64,000 nucleotides of DNA, from the NCBI GenBank assembly GCA_005768755.1, contig VAFL01000007.1, positions 124,001 to 188,000 on the forward strand. Direction: 5' to 3'. The notes under the pieces were generated by a model. It had not been told where the DNA came from and did not search any database. It saw only the letters and a list, made by a program, of their open reading frames with translations. Source of the stretch: Paracoccus denitrificans (lineage in GTDB: Bacteria; Pseudomonadota; Alphaproteobacteria; Rhodobacterales; Rhodobacteraceae). This document shows positions 36,891 to 45,247 of the stretch, piece by piece. Made by a program: the position numbers and the translations under genes. Position 1 is the stretch's first letter. Each line of letters starts with the position of its first letter.

Positions 36891-38735
36891 TCATTCGGCC
36901 GGCGGAACCGCCTCTGGCGGCTCGATATCTTCGGGGGGCATCGGCAGCTGACCACCGTTCGCCTCTTCCTCGGCCAGAACCGCGTCCAGGCCACGGTCCA
37001 GCTTGGCACGAATGCGGCGGATCTCGTCCTCGGTTTCGGGCTGAAAACTCAGCGCGCGCATCCACTGGATTTCCGCCTCACGCTCGCGTCCGACCTTCCA
37101 GTAGATATCGCCAAGGTGATCGTTCACCAGCGGGTCGCTGGCCATGGCTGCCACCGCGCGTTCCTGCGGGGCAACCGCTTCGTCATAGCGGCCCAACCGA
37201 TAAAGGACCCAGCCAAGCGAATCGAGGATATATCCGTCATCGGGGGACAGTTCGACCGCGCGCTCGATCAGGCGCAGCGCTTCGTCCATGTTCTGTCCGC
37301 GATCGACATAGGAATAACCCAGATAATTCAGAAGCTGCGCATTGTCCGGTCGGATCTCCAGCGCGGCTTTCAGATCCGTTTCGGCGCGGTCGAACTGGCC
37401 CAGACGTTCCAGCGCGATGGCGCGGGCGTAAAGGGGGAACCAGCGTTCTTCCTCATCGGATGGGTCGATCAGTTCCAGCGCCTTGTCATAGGCAGGAACC
37501 GCCTGCGGCCATTTTTCCTGGCTGCGCATCAGATCGCCAAGCGCGACCCAACCCTGCGGCAATTCGGGCCGGGTGGCGGTCAGCGCCATTGCCGCCTTTT
37601 CAGCGTCCGCCATGTGATCGGACCGGGCCAGCGCATCAATGCGCAGCAATTCTGCCGTCGGGCGCATCTCTCCCTGTTCGCGCAACATGTCGAATTGGAC
37701 TTCTGCTTCGTCAAACTGACCCATTGCCTGCAGCATCTGCGCGACCATCAGCCGGGCATCGACCATGTCCGGCGCGATATAGCTGGCAGAGCGGGCATGG
37801 ATCAGCGACATCGGGTTCGGCTCGACATCATTGATCAACAGCGTCGCGAAGGTCAGGAAAACCTGTGCGATTCCATCGCGCGGGTCCTTGACGGTATCGA
37901 ATTCCACCGGCTCACCGGCCTGAAGCTGGCGGGCCAGTTCCTCGGCCACGCCGTCAATCCCCAGGCCTTCGACCGCACGCAATACCTCCAGCGCGTCCTC
38001 GCGCCTGTCCAGCTGTGCCAGCACCCGCGCCTCGACAATGGCGGTCATGATATTTTCCTGGGGTGCATCGCTGTGCAGCAGCGTTGCCGCCGCCTCGAAA
38101 TCGCCGACAAGCGCCTTGGCCAGCCCCAGGTGATAATTCACCAGGCCCTCGGCCCCCTGAATGCCGCGCATGCCTTCGAACGCGGCTTCCGCTTCCGATG
38201 CCTTGCCTTCGCCCAGAAGCGCCCAGGCCCGCAGCATTCCGTCCAGAAGCTGTTCGGTGCCATCGTCGGTCGCGGCGGTTTCATCGACAAGCGCCAGCAG
38301 TCCGGACCAGTCCTGGTTGTGTGCCGCTTCTGCACGCTTGACCAACTCGGCCAGTCGCGACGCCATCGGTCCCGAGAAAGAGCGCTGTGTCGTCAACTCT
38401 ACCGCGCGGTCGAATTCGCCCGCCGCGAGCAACGTCAGCAGGGCGCTGTCGGCCAGGTAGGCAGAGTTCTGGTCCTGCTTCATTGCGCGCAAGAAATAAT
38501 CAGCGGCAGAGCTGAATTCGTTTTCAATCGCCGCACTGCGCGCCGCCAGATAAGGGCCCGCCAGACCACGCGTAAGCGGCGCCGGAGGCGCATCGGGCAC
38601 GTCTTCGGACCTGTCCCCGAACAACTGCTCGGGCCGGGGCGGGGGCGGAGTGTCGTCCTGCGCCATTATTGGCCCGCTGGCAGGCAGGGCGATCAGGCAG
38701 GCAAGAGCGAGCGAGTGGATAAGTTTCATCAGCAC
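36891..38735 (-). CDS. Secreted tetratricopeptide-repeat protein
   Basis: A 614-residue protein with a signal peptide (MKLIHSLALACLIALPASG, cleavage probably after IMA or PAS) and a Pro-rich start. Most of the rest is TPR helices; clear repeats are DNAQLLNYLGYSYVDRG, DDGYILDSLGWVLYRLG and DPLVNDHLGDIYWKVG. The Cys14 context (LACLIAL) is not a good lipobox. TPR proteins next to ispE are common in this order; role is probably envelope assembly scaffolding, unproven. Confidence 0.88.
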   Translation of the reverse strand: MLMKLIHSLALACLIALPASGPIMAQDDTPPPPRPEQLFGDRSEDVPDAPPAPLTRGLAGPYLAARSAAIENEFSSAADYFLRAMKQDQNSAYLADSALLTLLAAGEFDRAVELTTQRSFSGPMASRLAELVKRAEAAHNQDWSGLLALVDETAATDDGTEQLLDGMLRAWALLGEGKASEAEAAFEGMRGIQGAEGLVNYHLGLAKALVGDFEAAATLLHSDAPQENIMTAIVEARVLAQLDRREDALEVLRAVEGLGIDGVAEELARQLQAGEPVEFDTVKDPRDGIAQVFLTFATLLINDVEPNPMSLIHARSASYIAPDMVDARLMVAQMLQAMGQFDEAEVQFDMLREQGEMRPTAELLRIDALARSDHMADAEKAAMALTATRPELPQGWVALGDLMRSQEKWPQAVPAYDKALELIDPSDEEERWFPLYARAIALERLGQFDRAETDLKAALEIRPDNAQLLNYLGYSYVDRGQNMDEALRLIERAVELSPDDGYILDSLGWVLYRLGRYDEAVAPQERAVAAMASDPLVNDHLGDIYWKVGREREAEIQWMRALSFQPETEDEIRRIRAKLDRGLDAVLAEEEANGGQLPMPPEDIEPPEAVPPAE

Positions 38736-38787
38736 GTCCGATTTCCGGTTTCGCCACGACCCTAGCCGTGCGGTGCCCCACTGGCAA

Positions 38788-38811
38788 CGGCGCGCCGTCA
38801 GCGGCGCGCCG
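38788..38811. terminator. 10-bp GC hairpin after the ETF-QO gene
   Basis: CGGCGCGCCG-TCAG-CGGCGCGCCG: perfect arms that are also each self-complementary. It lies 10 bp beyond the minus-strand ETF-QO stop and before the TPR gene. There is no T-run, so it could weaken read-through rather than stop it. Confidence 0.5.
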
Positions 38812-38820
38812 CCCCTGCGA

Positions 38821-40479
38821 TCACATATTCGGGTAGTTCGGGCCGTCGCCGCCTTGTGGGGTTGTCCAGTTGATGTTCTGGGACGGGTCCTTGATATCGC
38901 AGGTCTTGCAGTGGACGCAGTTCTGGAAATTGATCTGGAAACGGGCGTCCTGACCCTCGCCGATCACCTCGTAGACGCCTGCGGGGCAGTAACGCTGCGC
39001 GGGTTCGGCATATTCGGGCAGGTTCACCGCGATCGGGATCGCGGGATCCTTCAGCTTCAGGTGACAGGGCTGCTGTTCTTCATGGTTGGTGAAGCTGAAG
39101 CTGACATTGGTCAGCCTGTCGAATGACAGCTTGCCGTCGGGCTTGGGATAGTCAATCGGCTTGTGATCCGCGGCCTTGCCGGTCGCCTGCGCGTCGGTCT
39201 TGCCGTGCTTCCAGGTCCCCAGCGGGTTCCAGCCGGTCAGGTTCGCCACCCACATGTCGAAACCGCCAAGCGCCAGCGACGCAAACAGCCCCAGCTTCGA
39301 CCAGATCGGCTTGACGTTGCGGACGGGCTTCAGGTCCTTGGCGATGGGACCGCTGCGCAGATCGTCCTCATACGCGGTCAGTTCGTCACCCACGCGGCCC
39401 TCGGCAATCGCGGCGGCGGCGGCATTGGCGGCGGCGATGCCCGACAGCATGGCATTGTGGTTGCCCTTGATGCGCGGCACGTTGACCAGCCCGGCCGAAC
39501 AACCCAGCAGCGCACCGCCCGGGAAGGTCAGCTTCGGGATCGACTGCCAGCCACCTTCGCTGATGGCACGGGCACCATAGGCCACGCGCTTGCCGCCCTC
39601 CAGCAGGTCGGCGACCAGCGGGTGATGCTTGAAGCGCTGGAATTCCATATAGGGATACAGATAGGGGTTGGCATAGTTCAGATGCGTCACGAAGCCGACC
39701 AGCACCTGATTGTTTTCCATGTGATAGACGAAGCTGCCGCCGCCCGCGTTCTTGCCAAGCGGCCAGCCCATCGTGTGGGTGACGGTGCCGGCTTTGAACT
39801 TTTCGGGATCGACCTCCCAGATCTCTTTCATGCCAAGGCCGAACTTCTGCGGCTCATGCCCGTCCGAGAGGTTGTATTTCGCCATCACCTCTTTCGACAG
39901 CGATCCGCGCACACCTTCGGCCAGCAGCACGTATTTGCCGCGCAGCTCCATCCCCGGTTCATATTGCGGGCCGGGCGTGCCGTCGGGGTTCAGCCCCATC
40001 TCGCCCGCGATGACGCCTGCCACGCGCTCGCCATCCATGACAAGCGCGGAACAGGCCATGCCGGGAAACACTTCGACGCCTGCGGCTTCGGCCTGCTCCG
40101 CCATCCAGCGGGTGACATTGCCCATGCTGACGATGTATTTGCCGTGGTTCGACATCAAAGGCGGCATCGGCCAGTTCGGCACCCGTATCTGCCCCTGCTC
40201 GCCCAGCACGTAGAAATTGTCCTGCGTCACTTCCTGCGTGATCGGCGCGCCCTTTTCCTTCCAGTCAGGGATCAGCGCATCAAGGCCCGAGGTGTCCAGC
40301 ACCGCGCCGGAAAGGATATGCGCCCCGATCTCGGAGCCCTTCTCAAGCACCACGACATTCAGGTCTTCGTCGATCTGCTTCAGCCGGATCGCCGCCGACA
40401 GACCTGCCGGGCCGCCACCCACGATCACAACATCGAAATCCATCGCCTCGCGTTCTACCGCGGTTTCCTGATCGCTCAT
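38821..40479 (-). CDS. Electron transfer flavoprotein-ubiquinone oxidoreductase
   Basis: A 552-residue monotopic membrane enzyme that passes electrons from ETF (fed by acyl-CoA dehydrogenases) to ubiquinone. FAD motif GGGPAGLSAAIRLKQ at the start, VLEKGSEIGAHILSG, and at the C-terminus the 4Fe-4S cysteines in CPAGVYE and NCVHCKTCDIKDP. Two-domain structure is complete. An acyl-CoA dehydrogenase gene lies 5 kb away. Divergent from greA. Confidence 0.97.
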   Translation of the reverse strand: MSDQETAVEREAMDFDVVIVGGGPAGLSAAIRLKQIDEDLNVVVLEKGSEIGAHILSGAVLDTSGLDALIPDWKEKGAPITQEVTQDNFYVLGEQGQIRVPNWPMPPLMSNHGKYIVSMGNVTRWMAEQAEAAGVEVFPGMACSALVMDGERVAGVIAGEMGLNPDGTPGPQYEPGMELRGKYVLLAEGVRGSLSKEVMAKYNLSDGHEPQKFGLGMKEIWEVDPEKFKAGTVTHTMGWPLGKNAGGGSFVYHMENNQVLVGFVTHLNYANPYLYPYMEFQRFKHHPLVADLLEGGKRVAYGARAISEGGWQSIPKLTFPGGALLGCSAGLVNVPRIKGNHNAMLSGIAAANAAAAAIAEGRVGDELTAYEDDLRSGPIAKDLKPVRNVKPIWSKLGLFASLALGGFDMWVANLTGWNPLGTWKHGKTDAQATGKAADHKPIDYPKPDGKLSFDRLTNVSFSFTNHEEQQPCHLKLKDPAIPIAVNLPEYAEPAQRYCPAGVYEVIGEGQDARFQINFQNCVHCKTCDIKDPSQNINWTTPQGGDGPNYPNM

Positions 40480-40635
40480 GGCTGGCCTCCTGCTCGCAGC
40501 ATTTGATCTGTCCTAGACGGTGGCGGATCGCGCGGCAATCGTTACGCGGCGGATCGACCCGACGTTAGCGCAATCTGCCCGGCTTTTTCGCGCTTCGCGG
40601 CCGCGGTCAGCGATCCGTCGCCGTATGACAGCTGT

Positions 40636-40652
40636 TTCACTTGCAATGTGAA
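40636..40652. promoter_or_regulatory. Inverted repeat in the ETF-QO / greA gap
   Basis: TTCAC-N7-GTGAA in the 295-bp divergent gap. Spacing and symmetry suit a dimeric regulator, but no regulator gene is nearby. Confidence 0.35.
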
Positions 40653-40689
40653 CGCGGATCGGGGAACGCTTGTCACAACGGAATCGCAC

Positions 40690-40715
40690 GCCCCTGCCAT
40701 TTGCTTGGCGGGGGC
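40690..40715 (+). promoter_or_regulatory. Leader hairpin upstream of greA, possible attenuator
   Basis: GCCCCTGCCA/TGGCGGGGGC, a 10-pair stem with one G-U pair and a 6-nt loop, followed by TTTGT, about 60 bp before the greA ATG. E. coli greA has an attenuated leader (GraL), so a similar arrangement is possible. Confidence 0.45.
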
Positions 40716-40774
40716 TTTGTCCAAACCCAAAGCGCGGGAGAGGCCGCGCCAAGAAACAGAACACAGGAACGACG

Positions 40775-41245
40775 ATGGAAAAGATCCCGATGACCCGCGC
40801 CGGCTATGACAAGCTTGATGTCGAGCTGCGCGACCTCAAGGGTAAAGAGCGTCCGGCAATCATCGCCGCGATCGCCGAGGCGCGAGAGCATGGCGATCTG
40901 TCCGAGAATGCCGAATATCACTCTGCCCGCGAAAAGCAGAGCTTCATCGAGGGTCGCATCACCGAACTGGAGGCCGTGCTGTCGCGCGCCGAGGTAATCG
41001 ATCCGTCGAAATTCTCGGGCAGCATCAAGTTCGGTGCATCTGTGGTGCTGCTGGATGAAGATACCGAGGAAGAGAAGACCTATCAGATCGTGGGCGAGCA
41101 CGAGGCAAGTCTTGAAAAGGGTCTGCTGAACATCCGCTCGCCCCTTGCCCGTGCGCTGATCGGCAAAGAGGAAGGTGATTCCGTGGATGTCCAGACGCCG
41201 GGCGGTGTCCGCAGCTATGAAATTCTGTCGGTAAAGTTCGCGTGA
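40775..41245 (+). CDS. greA: Transcription elongation factor GreA
   Basis: A 156-residue factor that rescues backtracked RNA polymerase. The coiled coil spans about residues 5-75 with acidic tip in AREHGDLSENAEYHSAREKQ; the C-terminal globular domain ends SPLARALIGKEEGDSVDVQTP. ATG 40775 is set by the family start MEKIPMT; the frame opens 35 codons earlier. The stop shares a base with the next gene's ATG. Confidence 0.97.
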   Translation: MEKIPMTRAGYDKLDVELRDLKGKERPAIIAAIAEAREHGDLSENAEYHSAREKQSFIEGRITELEAVLSRAEVIDPSKFSGSIKFGASVVLLDEDTEEEKTYQIVGEHEASLEKGLLNIRSPLARALIGKEEGDSVDVQTPGGVRSYEILSVKFA

Positions 41246-42186
41246 TGGCGGATTGGCGCGGAAATTCTGCGCCGGGCGGGCGCGCGCTGATCATCGGCGC
41301 TGCGCTTAGCGCCCTGTGGCTTCTGATGCTGCTGGTCTTCTGGCTGACATCGGGCAGCAGTGCCGGTGCGCCGGGCTGGATCTCGACGGTGGCAGCGCTG
41401 ATGCCACTGGGTCTGATCTGGCTGGCCGTCGGGCTGGCACGCGCCGTCGACACCCTGAAGGCCGAGGCCGAGGCATTGCGCGCCGAATTGCAGCACGGTG
41501 CTGTCCTTCGGGCCGATCCACTGGCTGGCCGGAACACGGCCGAAGCGGCGGCACGCCAAACATCAGCACCCGCCCCAAGTTCCGCGACGGTGCGTGCAGC
41601 GGCGGCCAAGCCTGCAGCGACAGCGCGCCGGGGCGATGACCGGGCAAATGCGGCGGCGGGCGATCCCCGTCAAAGCACCTTGGGTCTGGATGCGCCCGAA
41701 CCTGTCGATCTGGCGCCCGTCACGGTCATCCGCGCGCTGAACTTTCCCGACGGCCCCGAAGACCGCGAGGCGATTGCGGCGCTGCGCGAAACGCTGCGCG
41801 ACCCTGACCATGCGCGGTTGATACGCAGCGCCCAGGACGTGATCACGCTGCTGGCCGATCGCGGTATCTATTCCGACGATCTGGAGGCCGGTCCCGCAAA
41901 TGTCGGGGCCTGGCGTCGTTTTGCCGAAGGACAGCGCGGCAGTGCAGTGGGCGCGGTCGGCGCGATCCGTGACCCCGAGATACTGGATGCCGCCAGTGCC
42001 GAAATGCGCAGCGACGATGTCTTTCGCGACGCGGTCCACCACTTCCTTCGCCTGTTTGATCGCAGCATAACCGCGCTGATGCAGGACATGTCCGACGACG
42101 AGGTCGCATGGCTTGCGCAAACCCGCTCGGCCCTGGTGTTCATGCTGCTGGCGCGTGCCGCGGGCCTGTTCGGCCACAGCGACTGA
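41245..42186 (+). CDS. Two-TM membrane protein of unknown function, coupled to greA
   Basis: A 313-residue protein. Two membrane segments lie in the first 75 residues (ALIIGAALSALWLLMLLVFW and VAALMPLGLIWLAVGLARAV), then a short coiled coil, a disordered Ala/Pro/Arg linker (about 95-150) and a folded helical C-terminal domain (DREAIAALRETLRD onward). It resembles conserved uncharacterised Rhodobacterales proteins. ATG overlaps the greA stop (TGATG). Confidence 0.75.
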   Translation: MADWRGNSAPGGRALIIGAALSALWLLMLLVFWLTSGSSAGAPGWISTVAALMPLGLIWLAVGLARAVDTLKAEAEALRAELQHGAVLRADPLAGRNTAEAAARQTSAPAPSSATVRAAAAKPAATARRGDDRANAAAGDPRQSTLGLDAPEPVDLAPVTVIRALNFPDGPEDREAIAALRETLRDPDHARLIRSAQDVITLLADRGIYSDDLEAGPANVGAWRRFAEGQRGSAVGAVGAIRDPEILDAASAEMRSDDVFRDAVHHFLRLFDRSITALMQDMSDDEVAWLAQTRSALVFMLLARAAGLFGHSD

Positions 42187-42275
42187 CCCTTCGCGGGGAC
42201 GCGGTGGATTACGGGGGTTGCGCCCGGCCCGCGCGCGGATATGGTGGCGCGCGATAAACTATCCCCGTTTGCATC

Positions 42276-43055
42276 ATGAAAAACGCCTCGCAACGCAGCT
42301 CGCGGCGGTCAGCCGCGATTGAAGCAGCCCGCGCGCGCGCCGTTGCGCGCAATCCGCGGCAAAGCCTGATGCATGGCTTGATCCAATCGACCCCGTTCCT
42401 GCTGGTCATCGTGCCGTTCGGCCTGCTGTTCGGCGTGGTGGCATCGAAGGCCGGTTTCGATCTGGCGGAAGTGATGGGTTTCACCGTGCTGGTACTGGCC
42501 GGGGCGTCGCAATTCACAGCCGTGCAGTTGATGACGGATCACGCCCCGGTCTGGCTGGTGATCCTGTCCAGCCTTGCGGTCAATCTTCGGATGGCGATGT
42601 ATTCGGCATCGCTGGTGCCCTGGCTTGGCGGCGCGTCGCAGCTTTCGCGTGCGGCCGTCGCCTATTCGCTGATCGACCAGACCTATGTCCTGTCAATCGA
42701 GCATTTCCAGAACGTCCCGAAGCTGAGCATAACACAGCGGTTGGCCTATTTCGCGGGCACGGCGATCCTGATGTGCGGATCATGGATCGTGTTCTGCTTC
42801 ATCGGCGCCACGGCAGGCCGCGCCATTCCAGCCAGCATCCCGCTGGATTTCGTCGTGCCGATTACGTTTCTGGCCATGATCGCGCCTGCTTTGCGCACGC
42901 CCCCGCATGTTGCGGCGGCCACCGTGGCGGTGGTGGTGTCTTTGGCGCTGGCATGGCTGCCGGCCGGTGTCGGCCCAATGATTGCGGCCGCACTGGCAAT
43001 GGCAACCGGCGCCGGGGTTGAAACGATGCTGTTGCGGCGGAGGGCACGGGCATGA
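42276..43055 (+). CDS. azlC: AzlC-family branched-chain amino acid exporter, large subunit
   Basis: A 259-residue membrane protein. FLLVIVPFGLLFGVVASKAGFDLAEV, GASQFTAVQLM and VNLRMAMYSASLVPWL are the AzlC signature blocks. With AzlD it forms a two-part exporter of branched-chain amino acids and related compounds. The start of the window holds genes of an importer that may carry the same solutes. Overlaps azlD by 4 bp. Confidence 0.92.
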   Translation: MKNASQRSSRRSAAIEAARARAVARNPRQSLMHGLIQSTPFLLVIVPFGLLFGVVASKAGFDLAEVMGFTVLVLAGASQFTAVQLMTDHAPVWLVILSSLAVNLRMAMYSASLVPWLGGASQLSRAAVAYSLIDQTYVLSIEHFQNVPKLSITQRLAYFAGTAILMCGSWIVFCFIGATAGRAIPASIPLDFVVPITFLAMIAPALRTPPHVAAATVAVVVSLALAWLPAGVGPMIAAALAMATGAGVETMLLRRRARA

Positions 43056-43381
43056 GCCATTACAGCACGATAGAGATCTGGGCGATCATCATTCTGGTCG
43101 GCGCCGGCACCTTCTTCATGCGCTACAGTTTTCTGGGGGCAATCGGCAACCGGCCGATGCCGGACTGGGTGCTGCGGGTGCTGCGTTACACGCCTGTCGC
43201 CGTTCTGCCCGCACTCGCCGCACCGCTGGTGGTATGGCCCGCCGCCACCGAAGGCCAGACCGATCCCGCGCGCCTGCTGGCCGCGATTGCGACTGTACTG
43301 GTCGGTGTGTTCAGCAGAAATGCATTGGCCGCCATCCTTGCGGGGGCGGCCACGCTTTCGCTGGGGCTTTACCTGTCGTAG
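43052..43381 (+). CDS. azlD: AzlD-family branched-chain amino acid exporter, small subunit
   Basis: A 109-residue protein with three or four membrane segments and the family block GAGTFFMRYSFLG, then RYTPVAVLPALAAPLV. ATGA overlap with azlC ensures paired synthesis. The 3' end overlaps the opposing lipoprotein gene by 13 bp. Confidence 0.92.
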   Translation: MSHYSTIEIWAIIILVGAGTFFMRYSFLGAIGNRPMPDWVLRVLRYTPVAVLPALAAPLVVWPAATEGQTDPARLLAAIATVLVGVFSRNALAAILAGAATLSLGLYLS

Positions 43382-44004
43382 GTCCGAAGCGATCCGTCTT
43401 TCATCTTCAGAAGATCGCCGTGGACCAGACGCGGATCGCCGTCTCGATATTCGGCGGTGCTTACGCCCGGCACGGACTGGAACCAGGCGCGCAGCTTCAG
43501 CGGGCTGAACCCGCCCGGCGCGCCCTGGAAGCCCGGCGTGGCACGCAGGATCGAGGATACGCCCGCCGCGCAGAATGCCTTGTTCACCGGCCCATTGCCT
43601 TCCGCCGCACGGATCGCGGCATCTGCCACCTCGCGCGAGACAGGGACGGTGTCCACTGTCACGTAATAGCGCTGACCGGGGATATCGCGGGCGTGGTAGT
43701 CAATATAGACGTTCCGCATCTGCGGGCTGATCCCATACAGCACGTCATGACGTTCTGGCGCGCGTGGGTGCACGAAGCTGCCGGCGGGATCGAAGATCAC
43801 CTGCTGGCTGCCATTGATCAGCAATGCCGAATGGCCGCCTTCGCCGCGGGCAAGCCCGATCACGGTAATCAACGAGATTGAAGGCTGTTCGGCCGAGGAA
43901 TAGCGCGCCGCGCGCACCTCCTCGTCGCTCGCCCAACGGTTATCGGCGCCGCAGGCCGCCAGAAACAGCGGCAACGCTAGCGCAAGCAGGACCCGGCGCA
44001 GCAT
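43369..44004 (-). CDS. Lipoprotein with a possible circularly permuted NlpC/P60-like fold
   Basis: A 211-residue protein with signal peptide and lipobox LAAC (Cys18). In the mature part a His in RGEGGHSALLI (His58) precedes a Cys in KAFCAAGVSSIL (Cys145). His before Cys is the order in permuted papain-like proteins (LRAT/YiiX/YaeF group), and GxGHxAL is their usual first block. It could be a cell-wall or lipid amidase or acyltransferase. Its ATG shares a base with the oxidase subunit IV stop. The assignment is by motif order only. Confidence 0.65.
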   Translation of the reverse strand: MLRRVLLALALPLFLAACGADNRWASDEEVRAARYSSAEQPSISLITVIGLARGEGGHSALLINGSQQVIFDPAGSFVHPRAPERHDVLYGISPQMRNVYIDYHARDIPGQRYYVTVDTVPVSREVADAAIRAAEGNGPVNKAFCAAGVSSILRATPGFQGAPGGFSPLKLRAWFQSVPGVSTAEYRDGDPRLVHGDLLKMKDGSLRTYDR

Positions 44005-44153
44005 CAGGCGTTCGCAAGTGCCATGAAGACCAGAACGGCTGCAGCAATGATGCAGACCCAGGTCGAAAGCCGGACAAACCCCGCGAAGGTCTTCTGATGA
44101 TCGCGGATTTCCATCGACCCGTGCTCGTGGTCGGTTTCGTGATGCTCTGCCAT
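44004..44153 (-). CDS. aa3-type cytochrome c oxidase subunit IV
   Basis: A 49-residue single-span protein. EHGSMEIRDHQKTFAGF, then TWVCIIAAAVLVFMALAN, closely follows the Paracoccus denitrificans aa3 oxidase subunit IV I remember (HGEMDIRHQQATFAGF type). It sits alone here, away from the main oxidase genes, in line with subunit IV genes being unlinked. It is shorter than most annotation cut-offs. ATG 44153 fits the family; an upstream start at 44189 is unlikely. Overlaps the next lipoprotein gene by 1 bp. Confidence 0.88.
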   Translation of the reverse strand: MAEHHETDHEHGSMEIRDHQKTFAGFVRLSTWVCIIAAAVLVFMALANA

Positions 44154-44209
44154 GGCCAGTCCCTTGATGCCGTCGATTTCGGCCTGCATAGCCTATCGCG
44201 CAGGCGCTG

Positions 44210-45247
44210 TCACGCCGCCGCACGCCACAGGCGGCCGCCATGTTCGTCGATGCCCGCCGGAACGATGCGGCCCGTCCGGGCAAGATTGTTGACATGTGCC
44301 ACGGATTCAACAAGCGCCAGCCCGAACTCGCCCAGTCCGATCGGGCGTTTGAACAGCGCCAGAAAGCAACCGACCGCCGTCCGGGGCGATTCGGCCATGG
44401 CCGCGACGACCCGGTCAAGCGCGCCCAGATGATTGTCGCGCATCTGGTCCAGCCGCAGCGGCAGGCCCTTGAACGGCAGCTTGTGGCCCGGCAGAACCAG
44501 ATGACGATCCTCGGCCATTGTGGCAAAACGGGCGCAGCTTTCCAGCCATTCGCCAACTGGATCGGCATCCGGTTCGGTCGGATAAGCGCCGAGATTGGGC
44601 GAAATTCCGGGCAGAAGCTGGTCACCGCCGATCACCAGATCATCGTCCAGCGACCAGAAGGTCGCATGTTCCGGCGCATGGCCGTTGCCCATCGCCACCC
44701 GCCAGTCGCGGCCGCCAGCGCGCAGCACCTCGCCCTCTGCAATGCGGCGGTAGCCGGGCGCAATGGGATGCACGCAGTCGGCAAAATTGAACGGTCTTTC
44801 GGCTGCGCGCGTTGCCAGCAGGTCAGGCGGCATTCCTGCCGCCCGCCAGAAGGCGATGCTTTCAGGCGGAGGCGCAGCCTGTTCGTCAAGAACCAGCATA
44901 CGCGCCATCAGCCAGGCGGTGCGCGTAGTCCAGAATTCAGCGCCGCGATCCATGAACCAACCCGCCAGCCCCAGATGATCGGGATGGTGATGGGTCGCGA
45001 TCACGCGGTTGACGGGCCGACCCTCAAGCGGGCCGTCCAGCAGCAGCTGCCAGATTGCCCGGCCTCTGGCACTGTCAAATCCCGTGTCGATCACCGTCCA
45101 GCCGTCCCCATCGTCAAGCGCGTAGACATTGACATGGTCAAGCTTCATCGGCAGCGGCAGACGCATCCACAAGACGCCGGGCGCAACCCTTGTCGCTGCG
45201 CCGCTTTCGGGCGCCTCCGGCCAGGGATAGTCCAGCCTTGCCGTCAT
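44210..45247 (-). CDS. Metallo-beta-lactamase-fold hydrolase
   Basis: A 345-residue MBL-fold protein. The metal motif is THHHPDHLG; DTGFDS before it, NGHAPEHATF after it and VLPGHKLPF complete the site. The C-terminal 90 residues are a winged-helix-like part seen in LACTB2-type hydrolases. It follows the acyl-CoA dehydrogenase gene with no gap (TGA then ATG), so it may act on a thioester or related product; this is inference. Confidence 0.85.
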   Translation of the reverse strand: MTARLDYPWPEAPESGAATRVAPGVLWMRLPLPMKLDHVNVYALDDGDGWTVIDTGFDSARGRAIWQLLLDGPLEGRPVNRVIATHHHPDHLGLAGWFMDRGAEFWTTRTAWLMARMLVLDEQAAPPPESIAFWRAAGMPPDLLATRAAERPFNFADCVHPIAPGYRRIAEGEVLRAGGRDWRVAMGNGHAPEHATFWSLDDDLVIGGDQLLPGISPNLGAYPTEPDADPVGEWLESCARFATMAEDRHLVLPGHKLPFKGLPLRLDQMRDNHLGALDRVVAAMAESPRTAVGCFLALFKRPIGLGEFGLALVESVAHVNNLARTGRIVPAGIDEHGGRLWRAAA

